Shown here: piece after piece, positions 33,501-46,953 of the stretch | Position numbering within the stretch: the first letter of the stretch is position 1 | How the letters are laid out: every line of letters begins with the position of its first letter | Origin: Cylindrodendrum hubeiense | Taxonomy: Eukaryota; Ascomycota; Sordariomycetes; Hypocreales; Nectriaceae | NCBI GenBank assembly: GCA_014621425.1 | Contig: JAANBB010000183.1 | Location: 1-64,000 of the forward strand | Direction: 5' to 3' | Length of the DNA stretch: 64,000 nt | Made by a program: the position numbers and the translations under genes | Notes under the pieces: model-generated | What the model saw: only the letters and a program-made list of their open reading frames with translations | Databases searched by the model: none | What the model was told of the DNA's origin: nothing

Positions 33501-36500
33501 TTGCCACCAAAATCCAGACTCACTCCCACCTTCTGGATTTTTCCCAGGGTCAGGAGTCCTGGCCTATCATCCTCTGGCAGATATTTGGCGACTGTCGAGA
33601 GTTTTGCGATTTCTTCTCCAAGGTTCGGAAGAACCGAGAGTTGGGCCATGTTTTGAACACGGACATTGACCGCATCGACTGAGGCCCTCAAAACAGAACC
33701 CTTCCTTCTCTGACGCAAGAGTGTATCCACCATGATTTCGTCATTGCCATGATCGAACTTGACCTTAGTAGGGATGATGAGTTCTAGAAGTCTCTCAAGG
33801 TCCTTATCTTGAGGCGCCGTCAAGAAATCCATGCGGACACCGCTGATCTCAGTGCTGATAGCGGGATCGGCTTGAGAGTTCTTCAAGAATGGCCCGGAAA
33901 CTCGCATCACCCCACAAGCCATGCCAATTCCCTCTTCTCGGCTGACTAGCTTGATGGCGCTTGATTCAGCCGCGACGCTGCAGTCTCTTCCAACAAGCTC
34001 CACCAAGGCGCCTCCAATCCTGAGGTTTACTTTGTTTTCCGAAGCAGCAGACTTGTCACCAGGATCGATTGGTGTATCGAAGCGGACACCTCGGGGTTTC
34101 TGCTGTGGAACTACCGTTGGCTTCGGCGTGGGCGAAGGACTGGACGCAATCGAAGCGCTCATGTTCAGGAAGCTGCTTAGTCCGCCAAACCAACTGAAGG
34201 TCTCATCTAGTCGTTGCAAGTCGACCTGAACCACAAGAGGCAGTGTTTCGATATCGGTTTTGATGTTGTCACCCGACTGAAGAATCTTGATACCAATGTC
34301 TGTACCAGACGACAGGAAAGTGTCCCGGACTGAAGTGCTCATTGGCCTGCCACTGTCAAACGAGATAATATCATCGTTTGCGTATCCAAAACGGAATTTC
34401 TGTATGTCTATTTTGGTCAAGGTGGCTGGCTGGGGCGTAGACTTTTCTCGACTAGTTCTCCTTGACGCAATTTGGGTAGGGGACATCGATATTGTCAGAT
34501 TCTGAAGTGTTGTGCTCAGGAGCACCTCCTCATCGAAAATAAATGCCGTTGGATCCAAGTAACGCTCGGGGGTATCCGAAACCCCACCTAGCCTGTTAAG
34601 AAAATTGAGTTTGATCTCATCAAGTGTGATCTTGACATCTAGTGCCTTCTTTTCAGGTTCTTGCTTTGTATCGTCTTGTGCAGTAGCGGGTGGCTTGTTG
34701 TCCTTGACAGCCTCGAGTAACTTGCCAACGACCATCGCAAGCAGGAAACCAAGAGACGTATCAAAATTAATGCTAATGGGGGAAAGAGCTACCTCAAGCG
34801 TGTTATCTGCATTTGTAGCCGACGCCGGGGGGCTCTGTGGCAGCGTAGACGAGGCACCATGGACCGAAAATGCACCTGGTGCTTGGGGGTATACGGAACG
34901 ACCAAGAGATTGAGATAGCTGGGCTATCGAGTCGGATGATGCGGTATGGACATGAATATGCTGATGTTGAGATGGTACATATATCGATATGGTCTTGAGG
35001 TTGAAGATCTCCTTGACGAGTCGGGTTGGGCCTTTTGGCGTAGGCACCTCGTCCTGTGGTTTCACCGGCGTGCGTGGGTGTTCTGGGTCCAGATCAGTAA
35101 TACAGGCCCTCGAGAAGGCAGGCGAAGATGTGTCGCTGTCTGAGGTCTCTGTTTGGGAATCTGTCTGTACAGGAGTTCCAGGTGACCGATCCCTTAAAGT
35201 TGAGGAATCGATAGGATTCTGTGGAGGAGAATCATCGGCGTCATCGTCCCAACCGCCAGGCATAACTGCTCGAGGTGTCTGCGGTTCGGCCACGGGGGCC
35301 AGGTCCTCTTCTTTGCTTTGCTCTACCACATCTTCTACTGGTTTAATTTCCTCCGTTGACGATTTCAATTCTTCTGCAGCTGGCTTCACTTCCTCCACAA
35401 CTGGATTCATTTCCGTTGTTGTTGAACTCGCTAGCTCTTCAGGTGAATCAAGTGGTGGAAGAGTATGTTGTGAGGTGGAAGGTGGCAAGGCCGTCGAGGC
35501 CTGAGGGTCGTTCTGGGAAAACGCGCTCATGTACATGCTCTCGGCTTCTTCGTGCGTGTATACATGGGACTCAGCGAGATCACCGGTTGAGTCGACCCCA
35601 AAACTACCTTTGGATGAGGTGGAGCGGCCCAGGTGCTGATCAGGGGAGGGTGGCCTCAACGCATCCGTGTAAGCTGGGCGGAATGGCAAATCCACCGTCG
35701 GAGCTGATCTGGATTCCTGTTCGATGCTTGCCCATTGTGGCATCTCATCCTCAAGTGCTGCAGAGTGTGAGGTGTGATCGAGACCCATCGTCGAGTGAAA
35801 CAAAGGCGCCTCGATAGCGTCCTCGATAGCGTCCTCAAGTGGTTCCTCAAGAAATTCCTCTTCGGGATCCCCAAGGGCCATGGTGTTAAAATCATGGTAC
35901 ATAGAGGCTCTAGGAGTGGCCGGGCTATCATCGAGCTCGTCATCTGCGGGGTCGGAAAGCTCATATGGGATAGCAAGCGCCTCCTCGCTATCGCCAAGGG
36001 GATAGTCAGGTTCGTAGGAATCATCAGGGTCGTCAAGACGACCCCTGAAGCTCTCCTGCAATGACGCCATAGGCTCGTCATTGAAGCTACCTTGTGATAG
36101 AGTGGTAGTTTGACGGGAAGGAGGATTCCTCGTCATGACCGGGCTGGAGGCGATGGAAGGGGATGTCATGGATGGAGATCGCGCCAGCGCGGAAAAGACG
36201 TTCGCTTCTGAAATGAGGTATGCTCGAACATTTGACAAGGAGACATGACGCTTGCCTTCCTTGTGCACTATGGTGGGGGATCCATCCTGTTCTTGGGAGT
36301 GGGCAGTAACACCCTCGACATCGATATCCTCGAGAGCGATCTGGAACGACACTAGTTCGGTGGCCGGAGAGTTTGGCTCGACGGGCACTTCAACGTCCAG
36401 CTGGAACGTGATACCCTTTATCCTAACCTGCATGCGGTCGACGATGCCTTGTAGGAAGTCTGCGAGGAAAGCAGGTAGCGAAAGCGGCTGGCCCGTACCA

Positions 36501-37085
36501 AATGTCGACTCTTCCTCGCTTCCATCATCGCTCATCGCGACGGAGGCACCGAGGTCCTGGGTCTCAGCCGCAAGGGCATCTTCAAGCTTCCGGCGCTCTG
36601 AGGATGGTTGTGTCTCGAGGAAAGACTGTGCTAGATCGACTGTATTGGGTACGACGGTGATGTCCTCGGGTGTCTTAGTGCCGGGTGTGCGACTCGACTT
36701 GGGCTCGGCTCCTAGGATTTGTAGGGCGATATCAACGCCATCGATCTCGACGGTGATAGGGCTCGTGTAAAAGTCCATCGGGACGGTGACTCGGAGGAGG
36801 AGGACTTTGGCCTTCTGTAGTTTGAACGTGGCCGGCAGCTGAAGCAGCTTCTCGAGCTTCTGCACTGGATGTTAGCGTTATCAACATGTCGTCGAGGCTG
36901 CGGGTTGGTACCTTTAGCTTGATCCCAACATCGCGAAACTCGAAAACTGTGTTCCTGCCCAGCGCGAGGTCCAGGTTCTCCATATCGAGCGCCTCGGCGT
37001 CGAGGAGCTCCAGCCTAGACAAGGCATACCGGAGCAGCCTCTTGGGCATGGAGGAGCTCTGGAACGACTGGAAGAACATCGCCAT
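30514..37085 (-). CDS. ATG2: Autophagy-related protein 2 (lipid transfer)
   Basis: Exons 37085-36912, 36859-30584 and 30531-30514 give 2155 residues, the normal length for filamentous fungi. The N-terminus ([20 protein letters not shown]) is the chorein-type domain that starts the lipid-transfer groove. A long acidic, Ser/Pro-rich insert occupies residues ~290-640. The C-terminal region contains [19 protein letters not shown] and [20 protein letters not shown], the conserved Atg2 end. Known role: with Atg18 and Atg9, bridges the ER and the growing phagophore and transports phospholipids. The last exon is only 18 nt and codes KYKKH plus stop; its intron has a GTAAGC donor and TGATAG end. An alternative start two codons later (MFFQSF) is possible. 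Confidence 0.97.
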
Positions 37086-38371
37086 GGTGCTGGCAGGAAG
37101 GGGTCTCGAGTCGGAGGGATAGGGGGATGGCGATGGCTGCCCTCGCAGCCGAGGACGAAAATGAGGGAGTCGGGAGATGGAAGAAAGAGACGGTCAGCGG
37201 CTCGTGTCGTGAGTAGTCGACGGTGTCAACCTCTAGGCAGAGCCGGCGTCGGCGTGCTATCAGTAGACCCCCGGCCAGATGCGGGGCCGTAGGGCATGAT
37301 TAGAGGGGACGGAAGGCCATGGACGGTTCAGGCGAGGCTGGTTGAAAGGGTTCGGGGGCCGATAGGGTATGAAAAACAGTGGCGAGAAGAGCGCAGATAA
37401 AACGGCCGTGGCTGCGGCAGCTCAGGACGGGAGATAAAGTCGTTTGGTTGACGAAAGTCAAGGGTTGTCGAGAGTCCCAAAGAGTCGGGTCACGGCCAGA
37501 ACGGCATGGATGGCTGAGGCGGCGCAACACGATTCAAGTGGAGCGCCCGCGAAGGAGGGGACTTTGGGGGGACACAGCGGATGGTCTAGGCTTCCAAGCG
37601 GCGGGTGATGTGGTGGAGGCCCAGCGCTAGGACCGCTATAAGCATAGGCTCGTGACTCGCCTCCAGGGGTCCGCGCATGGTGTTTTAGCGCCTGCAGTGA
37701 CGTGAGAGCCCCCGACTCTTTCCTCTTCAGGGCGGTCATGGAGCATCATTTGACCCATGCGTCGGGCTCTCAGTGGCGGCAGATGTCCAACCGCCTAATC
37801 GATAATGCATCCCTGATGGGCGTCATGGTACACACCACCACCACCCATTCCGGTCCGCTTGACAGCTGAACGAGGTGTCGCTCGGGGCATGGGCATGCAT
37901 GGCTTAATGGCCAGCGACTACCCACCAGTTCCACTGCTTTGTTGGCTGCGCCATGGGTCCCTTGTTGGCTGCTTGGGTCGTCGAGCCAGATTGGCTGCTC
38001 TGCTTTGGGAGACCATGTCGCAATATTGCTGGTTGATGCAGACAGTTTGGCCTTCTACTCACCTTCCCACCCTTTGTCTTCCTGTCTCTTGCTTTCCTTG
38101 ACCTTGGGGCAAGAAGACAGCAGACACACGCATCCACATACATCTGGAACCACATTTGGGTGGTTCCGAATGGAGCTAACTTAGACCATCACCAACACCA
38201 GCTCACGCGAGCATCTACATCCACAAGCCAAGCATCTGCCCACAGCGGTTTAAACTAGGTATCTCATCCCTGTGGCTCTGGTCCGAATCTATCTGTCTTG
38301 GATTCTAGCTGAATAGGCCAAGTTCCCCTCCCGCGATGGGTACTTGTTGATAGTCGCTGGGCAAGGCTGCT
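37086..38371. other. Intergenic, ATG2 promoter and oxidase 3' flank
   Basis: 1.3 kb without a supported gene. No obvious regulatory motif that I can name. Confidence 0.45.
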
Positions 38372-40140
38372 TTACAGGTTTCCTAGCCCAAGACTCCTCC
38401 TCTTCGTCCGTCCATATGACTCCGCTATCCTCCTACCCACCGACTCACCGCTCCAGTACGCACCGGTCGCCGTGCCCAGCCCCACGAACGGCGCCGTGTG
38501 CTCTCCTGCCATCCACAGGCCTTGGTTCGGCAGACCCTCTCGCATCGTTCGGATATCATCGTCCCCATTCTCCAAGCCGACCTGGAAGTTACTGTAACTG
38601 CCGAAGCCCGCTAATTCATCGTGGAGCCAGTCCGTGGCCATACAGCCAGTCGGCACGCAGTCGGTATCGCTTTCTGAGTAGTGAGGCAGTCGAGAGTAGT
38701 AGGGCTTGAAGAAGTTCATGAGAAAATCGTCTTTCTCCTTACTTGAGAGTCCCGCGACTTGGCTGGTAAGGTATTGCGATTGCTCGCCGTAGGTGTAGAA
38801 GAGGAGAGTGGGATGTGAGTTTTCCGGGGAGAGACTAGCAAGTTCGACAACTTCCTGGTTCCATTGCTCTGGATTTGATTCGGGAGCGTAATTGGGCGAC
38901 AACCATTGCACAAAACCCTGGACCCTTTTGACTTCACCCTCTGGCGCAAGCCAGAACGCTCTTGGGAAGCTAATGTAGACCTGCATGACGGATCAGTAGG
39001 GTGACATTCAATGTATATCAACACGAAATACCTTCTCAAGGCAGCCATAGCCAATGGCTTCGATTGCTTTGGTCATGCGAGCCGGAAGCGCAGGCTCAAA
39101 GGCGTCGAGATTTCGTTTTAGCCATCCAAGGGGAGTTGTGACGACGACATCGTCGAATTCTAGTGTTTGCCCACCCTCCACCTGGATCTTTACCTTCTCT
39201 TCAGGATCCCTGCGATAGGATATCCTCTCGACCTTGGTCTGGAATTTGATCTCAGCACCCTTCAAGACTGGCTTTGCGACAGTATCCAAAACTTTCTTGT
39301 AGGTCCCGCCACAGAACAAATTTTCTAATCAGATATCAGTAATCGCCTCAGAGCACCCATGCAATGAATCTTGACCTACCTCCCTCGATGCACTCCTCCA
39401 GCCAGAAGAATTTTAGGCTTTGCGAGAAAACCGGACTTCCAACGAACGCACCCCACAGTTCAGACATCTGCATAATGACTTTCCGCTTCTTCTCGTAATC
39501 CTCCTCAGTATCCGGGATCTTCTCGACTACTTTCTGAAGGAAGAAGTCGTGCAGACTTTCATCATGGTGAATATCCTTACTTGACTTGTTCGAGTGCTTG
39601 AAGGCGTCTTGGACGATGTCCCACATTAGGGTAGCGTGCCCCTCTCCGTCGTCAACATTGAAAGGGTTGCCAGCATGATCAAATATATAGGACCCAGTGT
39701 CCCAGCTGCCGACTTCAGTGTTTGTCTGCTTCGCAAGGTCCAGCATAGGGTTGTCCGTTGTGCCGTGGATCCAGTTGGGGCCGATATCAACCAGATGCCC
39801 ATTAGGGAGCGTCTGCTGATGCAAACGACCTCCAACGCGGTTACGGGCCTCAATGACGGTGACCTTAAAGCCATACTTTAGGAGGATGTCTGCACATCGC
39901 AGACCAGAGAGTCCAGCGCCAATAACGGCGACGTGCGGTTTTGATGCAAGCCCGCCTTTGGTTCGCTGTCAAATCATGTCAGCGATGTAACACAACCCAT
40001 CTTGGCGGCGGGGAATGATAAGGGATGCCATAAGATGTATGTGCCTCATACACCACCCCAACTCATAGACCCAATTTAAAACAATAAATCCACCGGGGTA
40101 CCATAATGATGGCGTTTCGTACCTGTTCAAATCCTTCCAT
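38372..40140 (-). CDS. Flavin polyamine/amine oxidase, FMS1-like
   Basis: Four exons (40140-40123, 39965-39380, 39324-39032 and 38980-38372) in perfect phase give 501 residues. The FAD-binding Rossmann motif VAVIGAGLSGLRCADILLKY starts at residue ~18, followed by VIEARNRVGGR. The substrate-side GPNWIHG follows, and the C-terminal flavin motif LWMAGEHTAPFVGLGTATGA completes the fold. The family oxidises spermine/spermidine or their acetyl forms (Fms1), giving aldehyde, diamine and H2O2; plant-type PAOs and LSD1 are relatives. There is no signal peptide, no SWIRM domain and no C-terminal peroxisomal SKL, so a cytosolic enzyme is likeliest. The start at MEGFEQ gives a 6-codon first exon; an in-frame ATG 135 bp upstream (MDAYSICC) could extend it. 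Confidence 0.88.
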
Positions 40141-42338
40141 CTTGGTGAATTTCTTCAAGAGTTGATCTTGGTCGAGATCGACCAGGTGGCTGCTTAGGCG
40201 AATTGACCTGAGATCCTGGTAGATCTTGGAAGAACTGCGCGTGGAAGGACTAGTGCAACATATAGAGTAAGCATCCATGTTGTTGGTGGCGATGAGACAC
40301 AAGTATAAATCTGTACGAGGGTGATGTTGGGAATAGTTGCAATCTGGGCTTCCAGTGTAGTAGGACGGGTTGGTAACTGTAAGAGCGGGGTGGCAAAGTG
40401 CTACGCCTGAGTCGGCGGACGGGGGAAATAAGGTTGGAACCTGATAGGGAGGTCACCGGGTGTTGGGGTGGACTAGTTCCCGCAGGCAGGCGGGAGATTA
40501 AGGCAACATGAGTAATGCCAACTCGAAAAGGGGATAGGATGGGATATCGTAACGGTCATGATCACGAGGGAAAGCCATCCCGAGGATGCGCGTGTCTTGG
40601 TCGAGGTCGATCGGGGGCGGGCTCCCAAGCAAGCCGGGCGCGACCCGGCCAGTTGAGTCAGAGCCCGACTAAAACTCAAAGAAAACAAAACCAATACGGA
40701 TAGAGAAGGGAAAGCCTCGCCCAACCGGGTATCACCACAGATGGATCAGAACAGATGGATCAGAGCGGCCAACAGCGAGGCGAGCACTCGCTGGGCAGGC
40801 ATGGCAAACGCCGCCATACCACACCAAGCATAAATCGGCCAACCACCACGGGGGTGGAGCCGATAAGGAGGCTTCAGAGAGTTGGGAGGCTCGGCGGGAA
40901 CCGAGCGAGGCGACCAAAGGCGACCAATGGCCGCAATGGTCGCAATGCTCCCCGGAATGATTCAAGAGCCCGTACCAGCAGTGATAGGCACGCACTGCAT
41001 GTCTGAGATGGAGCCCCCGGGTGGGTTACAGCGTAAACCGAGGAGGAAAGAGAGGCGACGCAACTGTAAGCCAAGCCAATCGCCGTTGCGCCTGGCTGCT
41101 CATGGGAACACGGGGAGGAGGGGAGACGCGTCGTTTGTCCAAAGCCGACCAGCCAAAGCCGACCAGGCCGTTCCTCGTTTAGCCCGGAAAGACTCATCGC
41201 GGAGTCACGGCCCGGCTTGGCTTATCGGGAAGCACACGAGGCGAGAGGCTTGCAGAGAAAAAGAAATAGTTGAACTCACAATGCGAACACGGGTCGTCGA
41301 AATATATTGGAAGACGAAGAGCCTAAGAAAAGACGCATGTTGAACAGTTGGGGGTTGTGCTGCGATTAATACGAGGAGGCAAATATGGAGACTGATAGCG
41401 GTTGAGGACGGCGCCTGGCACAGTGGAGATCGGCTATATCGCTACCTGCTAGCCTGTGCGAAGATTTCTCAAACCCCTGTTCTTCTACAGTCCAGTCCAG
41501 TAGACTCTAGGCTGGATTCAAGGACAAGTCCCCCCTTGTGCGGCAAGAGCAAAAATGGGCTTGGATACTAGGGCAAAGATAGATAGATTATCATTTTCTC
41601 ACTTGTCGCCTTGTTGTGCCACCATCATCAAAGGCTCTAGATACTGGCCCGGATCGGCTCGCTCGCAAAGGCTTCGACTCAGCGAAACCCGAGGCGAAAT
41701 ACGCCTTATCTTTCATCGACAATCAACGGTTATGCGTGCCATTTCAAAATTTGGGTTGGCAGGGTGGTCTAGTTGTATGCAAAGAAGGGCCAGGATTGCC
41801 ATCCACACGCACCACGTGGAGCGAGATGCTGGTTCACATGCACGCCAGCACTAAAGACGCAAAATTGTTTCCACTCGGCCGGGAAGCAAGTACTCTGCAT
41901 CACCAGATACAATTCTCATAGATCCAACATTGTGAGAGTCTCCCTGACATACAAGCCAATTAGGTGAAGATTATACACCGCCTTCTTCACGTCCAATCAC
42001 CCAAGTTCCTGTCAGGGATTAGGGTAGATAGAGTCTTAATAAACCATGAATAGTATCAACCACAAGAGCATTTTTGAATGCTATTTAGCTCTAGCTTTGT
42101 TTGATGGGCTGGTTGAGTCTCACAGTCTTGTATTAGTTCGTGGGAATGATCCCTGCCCAACTCGCGCTTACATCACTACCAAAGCCCGGCTGCAAGCATC
42201 CACGGCGTGCGGGGTTTACTCATCACATCTGGGCTGGGCTGCATAATATAGGCATCAGGCTGGGCATGGGGGCATTTCTTATGGTCATTCCGTTGGCTTC
42301 AAACCCATTCGGCCATTTCACCAAAACCACTCTCCAGC
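40141..42338. other. Divergent intergenic region, 2.2 kb
   Basis: Lies between the promoters of the oxidase (-) and the HET gene (+). No gene supported; GC-rich left half, AT-richer right half. Confidence 0.45.
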
Positions 42339-44641
42339 ATGAGCGAAAAGCAGCGACAGATGGAGAGGGCTGATAAGATCGGCCCTTACAAACACACTCC
42401 GCTTAGCTCTCCAGACGAAATTCGCCTCCTACACCTTCTACCCGGCAAGTTTGGCGATGAAATTCGAATGCAGATCTCGCATGTGCTCCTAAAGCAACCC
42501 GAGGAGCAGAAGTCAACTCGCCTCTCGCGCTCAGAGCTGCAGAAGACCGTCTCGTCTGGCTGGGAAGTCTTCGAAACTCCTGAAGGCAGATACCTGTTTT
42601 GTTATGACCCTGAGGATGACTCAAATGCCGAGGGTAGCGTCGAGGGCTCAGCCGATGACGATGAAGACGGGGAGGAGTTTCAGACAACATGGATTCATCC
42701 AGACCCCAAAATGGACCCTTCAGTGTACGACCTCGAACCAGATAGTGAGATATGGGCCCGCGAACCAGCTTTTGACTGCCTCTCATATGTCTGGGGTTCC
42801 CAGGAAGACCCTGAGCCGGCCTTTGTCGAAACCTCCAGTGGAGAAACCATTGGTTCGGTCAAGCTAGGTCCGAATCTCGCTTCAGCTCTCCATCATCTCA
42901 GATACGAGGATAACCCACGAGCTCTCTGGGTGGATGTCATCTGTATCAACCAAAAAGACCCCGATGAAAAAGCCGTGGCAGTGAAATGCCTTTCCAAGAT
43001 GTACAGCTTGACCACCCGCGTCGTCGTCTGGCTTGGACCTGAAGAAAACGACAGCTCTACTGCGATTTCACTCTTGGCCCATGTGGGTGCGCAAGTCGAG
43101 ACCACTCTCGATGGGTTCCGACTCACATCGCCGGATGCCGACGAGCCAACGTGGTATGACATTGATGTCGACCTTCCATTTAAACTTGACGAGTGGGAGG
43201 CTATCGAAGACCTTGTAAGCCGGCCTTGGTTCACACGGGTCTGGACAGTGCAAGAGATTGTGCTGGCCAACCGCCTGACCATAGTTCACGCCGGCAGTGC
43301 CGTTATATCATGGGCTCTTTTCCGTCGCGCAGTCGAGTGCATTTTGGATAAGAAAACAATACCTAAAGGTCGAACTTCTTTAGGAATGGCGAGAACTGCC
43401 ATTGTGAATGGCACTGAGAGACCTTTGGCCCAAATTCTGAAGCGACACGGCGGCCGGTCATGCCTCGATCCTCATGACAAGGTGTATGGTATACTAGCGT
43501 TAACGCCTCCCAAGTTCTTGGCCGAAATTGTTCCCAACTATGAAAAGCCAGTTGCAGATGCTTATAAGGAAACATTTCTCATCAACATAAAGACAACTCG
43601 CCGGTGGGACCTATTTGGCTGCACTCCAGATAAAAGGACCATCCAAGCTCCCTCTTGGGTTCCTGATATCTACCCAGAGCCTTCTTACGGCTATATCTCA
43701 GCTCATCAATTGGCGTCTGGTTGTTCAGAGCTGCAATACCAGTATGAGAAGCCAGACAAACTCGTGGTCAAGGGAATTCGTTTCGACACCATTCAGTCCG
43801 TTGGTGGCTGGGCCCCCGAGAGTGGAGTCGGAGCACTCAGAACTATCCGGTCCTGGGAACCCGACGATCTCTTCAGTTCCGCATACCGTGATGGGGGTTC
43901 TCTTTTCGATGCATACGCCATTACTTTGTTTCAATACTGTATCCGTGAAAGGCATCCAATTGAAGAGGGCTGGCCAACCTTGGCAGAATTGAAGAGATAT
44001 TTGCGAAGTAAAATATTTTCGACTGCCACTCAGCCGAAAAGTCGCCTGGATCTCGGAGATTACCTTGATGATATTATGTTCAAAAGATGTCAAGGGCGTT
44101 CGCTTTTCAAGACTGCAGGAGGAAGTATCGGTCTCGGTCCACCTACGTGTCAACCTGGTAAGAACCCCTGTCTCACGAGTAAACTGGTCGCATCCTAATG
44201 AGCCCAGGCGACGTGGTCTGCGTCATTCTTGGCTGCGATCGACCTTTCATCCTTCGCCCTGCCTACAATGGGACCTACCATTTCCTTAGCTATGGCTTTG
44301 TTTACGACCTACAAGATTCCCAGGCCCTCCTCGGCCCCCTTCCATCGGCGTGGCGCGTCCAGGTATACGAACATCATGAACAGGAGTTCCGAAGTTATAA
44401 CCAGTACTTCAATACCGACACCAAAGAGCTGACAACTGAGGACCCCAGATTGGGGCCTATCTCTGGCTGGGAGAGGATTCCACTTGACAAAATCGGGCGT
44501 GGTTTGACAGGAGATGATCCTGAGGTAATAGACTTCTTCAAGAACACGAAAGACGGGAGTATTGTGGATTCTGACCCCCGACTGTCGCCGGAGGCCTTGG
44601 AGAAAAGGGGAGTGCAGTTGGAGGCGTTTGTTTTGACTTGA
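42339..44641 (+). CDS. HET-domain protein (heterokaryon incompatibility)
   Basis: Exons 42339-44157 and 44208-44641 across a 50-nt intron (GTAAGA, branch CCTAATG, CCCAG) give 750 residues. After an acidic leader the HET domain (PF06985 type) carries its three blocks: FDCLSYVWGS (~144), LWVDVICINQKDPDEKAVAV (~194) and RPWFTRVWTVQEI (~294). The C-terminal part (CVILGCDRPFILRP, then YHFLSYGFVYDL) is the 'status of the reading' block common at the end of fungal HET proteins. Known role: HET proteins trigger cell death after fusion of unlike strains. No NACHT, WD40 or ankyrin partner domain is fused here. These genes are often polymorphic and numerous, so the specific partner is unknown. Confidence 0.93.
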
Positions 44642-45246
44642 GGTTTGGTGAGCAGGGGTTCTAAGCCACGAAGCCAGCACCACCATTGCCGGGTGGTCGG
44701 AGATAGCCATGAATAGATTCAATGGCTTCGCAGAGATAGGGGAAGCCCCTCGGCTTGTCAACAATCTCAGTAAATACATAGTGGAGCAACGTTGACAAGC
44801 CGAGGATCAGTGAATGGAGCCTCCTCAAAGAAGTGCGATATCCGATGCTGCTCACCCCGGACTTCACCATGCCTCGTTCGATCACATGCCCCCGCCCCGC
44901 CCCCGCGATATGACAGAAATGCTCCCGCCAATCAAAACCGCGCCATTTCATCTCACTGGAACGCTAAAAAGATGGTGTGGAGAGCGGGTTGGAGAAACCG
45001 AGGTACCGACGTCACCAGAGCCGGCCAGCAACCATTAAATCTGGAATCTGGCCCGAGTATCTGGGACATGGTGCAAATTAATAATACGCCTTGCGTCGCC
45101 CAGATACACCCCTCTCCTCCATAAATTCCTTCTGTGTCCTGGTTCTTACCGGTTCGTTGGCATTAGATCGGCGTTAAATGCGATAGAAAGGATTAGATCA
45201 CTTACGCTGTAACACATCAGTCCACGCCTCTCCATCCCTCGCCATC
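44642..45246. other. Intergenic with a strong hairpin
   Basis: Carries the perfect 15-bp inverted repeat at 44748-44805 and, to the right, the promoter of the b5-dehydrogenase gene. No coding sequence seen. Confidence 0.5.
44748..44805. repeat. Perfect 15-bp inverted repeat, 28-nt loop
   Basis: CCTCGGCTTGTCAAC (44748-44762) is matched exactly by GTTGACAAGCCGAGG (44791-44805). It lies 107 bp after the HET stop codon, so it would be in that gene's 3' UTR if transcribed. Confidence 0.9.
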
Positions 45247-46953
45247 ATGAGTCCTCCCGACAAGACCTTCTCCCGAGAGGAGGTCCGCTCCCACACCACC
45301 GAAGACTCGCTCTGGTGCATCATCGACAGCACCGTCTACAATCTCACCGACTTCGTCGATGCCCACCCCGGCGGCGAGTCCGTCCTGCGCCAGGTCGCTG
45401 GCCAAGATGCGACCTCAGCCTTCTACAATCTGCACCGCCACGAGGTCCTCACAAAGTACGCCGACCTGGCCGTCGGCACCGTCGAGGGCGAGAAGTCGCA
45501 GGTCATTACCCCCCAACCCGGCGACCTGAGCGAGGTGCCCTACGCCGAGCCCTTGTGGCTGTCACCGACCTTCCGCAGCCCCTACTACAACGAGTCGCAT
45601 CGCCGGTTACAGCGCGCCATGCGGGAGTTCACAGACAAATACCTCTACCCCGAGGCGCAAGAGTGCGAGACCACGGGACGGTTCATCAGTCAGGAGATGA
45701 TTGAGCGCATGAGCAAGCTGGGAATATTGCACATGCGCATCGGCCCAGGCAAGCACCTGCACGGGGTGGAGCTCATGGGCGGCGCCGTTAAAGGCGAGGA
45801 GTTTGACTACTTCCACGACTTGATCGTGTCACAGGAGATGTCCCGAGCAATGGCCCGAGGATTTCAAGACGGCAACATGGCTGGAATGACCATTGGATTG
45901 ACAGCCGTGTTGAACTTTGCCCGGGACGAGGCGTGGAAGAAGAGGATTTCTGACGAAGTCTTCAGCGGTAAGAAGAAGCTGTGTCTCGCTATTACGGAGG
46001 CGTTTGCTGGGTCGGATGTTGCGGGCCTGCGCACCACGGCCGAGAAGACCCCCGACGGAAAACACTACGTAAGTTGACGTCGCGCCCTTAGTCGACTCAA
46101 GGAGTGACCTAACACAAGGCAGATCGTCAACGGAACAAAGAAATGGATCACTAATGGATCTTGGTCCGACTACTTCGTTACGGGCGTACGAACAGGAAAG
46201 AGTCTAAGCGTGTTGCTCATTGAGCGAGGCGAAGGCGTTGAGACCAAGCCCATCAAGACATCATACTCTGCCGCCGCCGGCACCGCCTACGTCACCTTTG
46301 ACAACGTCAAAGTCCCCGTTGAGAACTTACTAGGAGAGGAGAACAAGGGTATTCACGTTATCCTCAGCAACTTCAACCACGAGCGATGGACCATGGTTTG
46401 TATGTCATCCCCCATCGACGAATCTCCAGTCCAGGACTAACAAAGACGAATAGGTGGCTCCACCCGCCTTTCGAGGACCATTGTTGAGGAATGCCTGAAG
46501 TGGTCAAACCAACGCCTGGTCTTTGGCAAGCGCCTCATAGACCAACCCGTCATTCGACAGAAGTAAGCCAGGCGTCAACAGCATGCAATATCGAGATGAA
46601 TACTAACGCCGTCCAGACTTGCCAAGATGATCGCTCTGATCGAAGCTAACCAGTCCTGGCTCGAAACCATCACCTACCAAATGTGCCATATGCCCTACAA
46701 GCAACAAGCCCAGCATCTCGCAGGTCCGGTCGGATTGTTGAAAATGAGCGCTACTCGTGCGGCTCACGAGATTGCCGATGAGTCGGTACAGATTTGGGGT
46801 GGCCGCGGTCTCACCCAGACGGGCATGGGCAAGTTTATCGAGATGTTCCACCGAACGTACAAGTTCGATGCGATTCTTGGCGGCGCGGAGGAAGTGCTAG
46901 GTGACCTTGGCGTACGACAGGCCATGCGAAATTTCCCCAAAGCCATGTTGTAA
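45247..46953 (+). CDS. Cytochrome b5-acyl-CoA dehydrogenase fusion
   Basis: Exons 45247-46068, 46123-46399, 46454-46562 and 46617-46953 give 514 residues. Residues ~8-80 are a cytochrome b5 domain with the haem-ligand motifs DAHPGGESVL (His40) and FYNLHRHE. Residues ~110-510 are an acyl-CoA dehydrogenase with LCLAITEAFAGSDVAGLRTT (flavin/substrate loop), NGTKKWITNGSWSDYFVTG and the C-terminal helix bundle QIWGGRGLTQTGMGKFIE. Such b5-fused dehydrogenases are known in fungi. Inferred: an FAD enzyme oxidising an acyl-CoA, with the b5 domain passing electrons in the same chain instead of to ETF. No mitochondrial presequence or clear PTS1 (C-terminus KAML). Splice phases all close. Confidence 0.93.
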
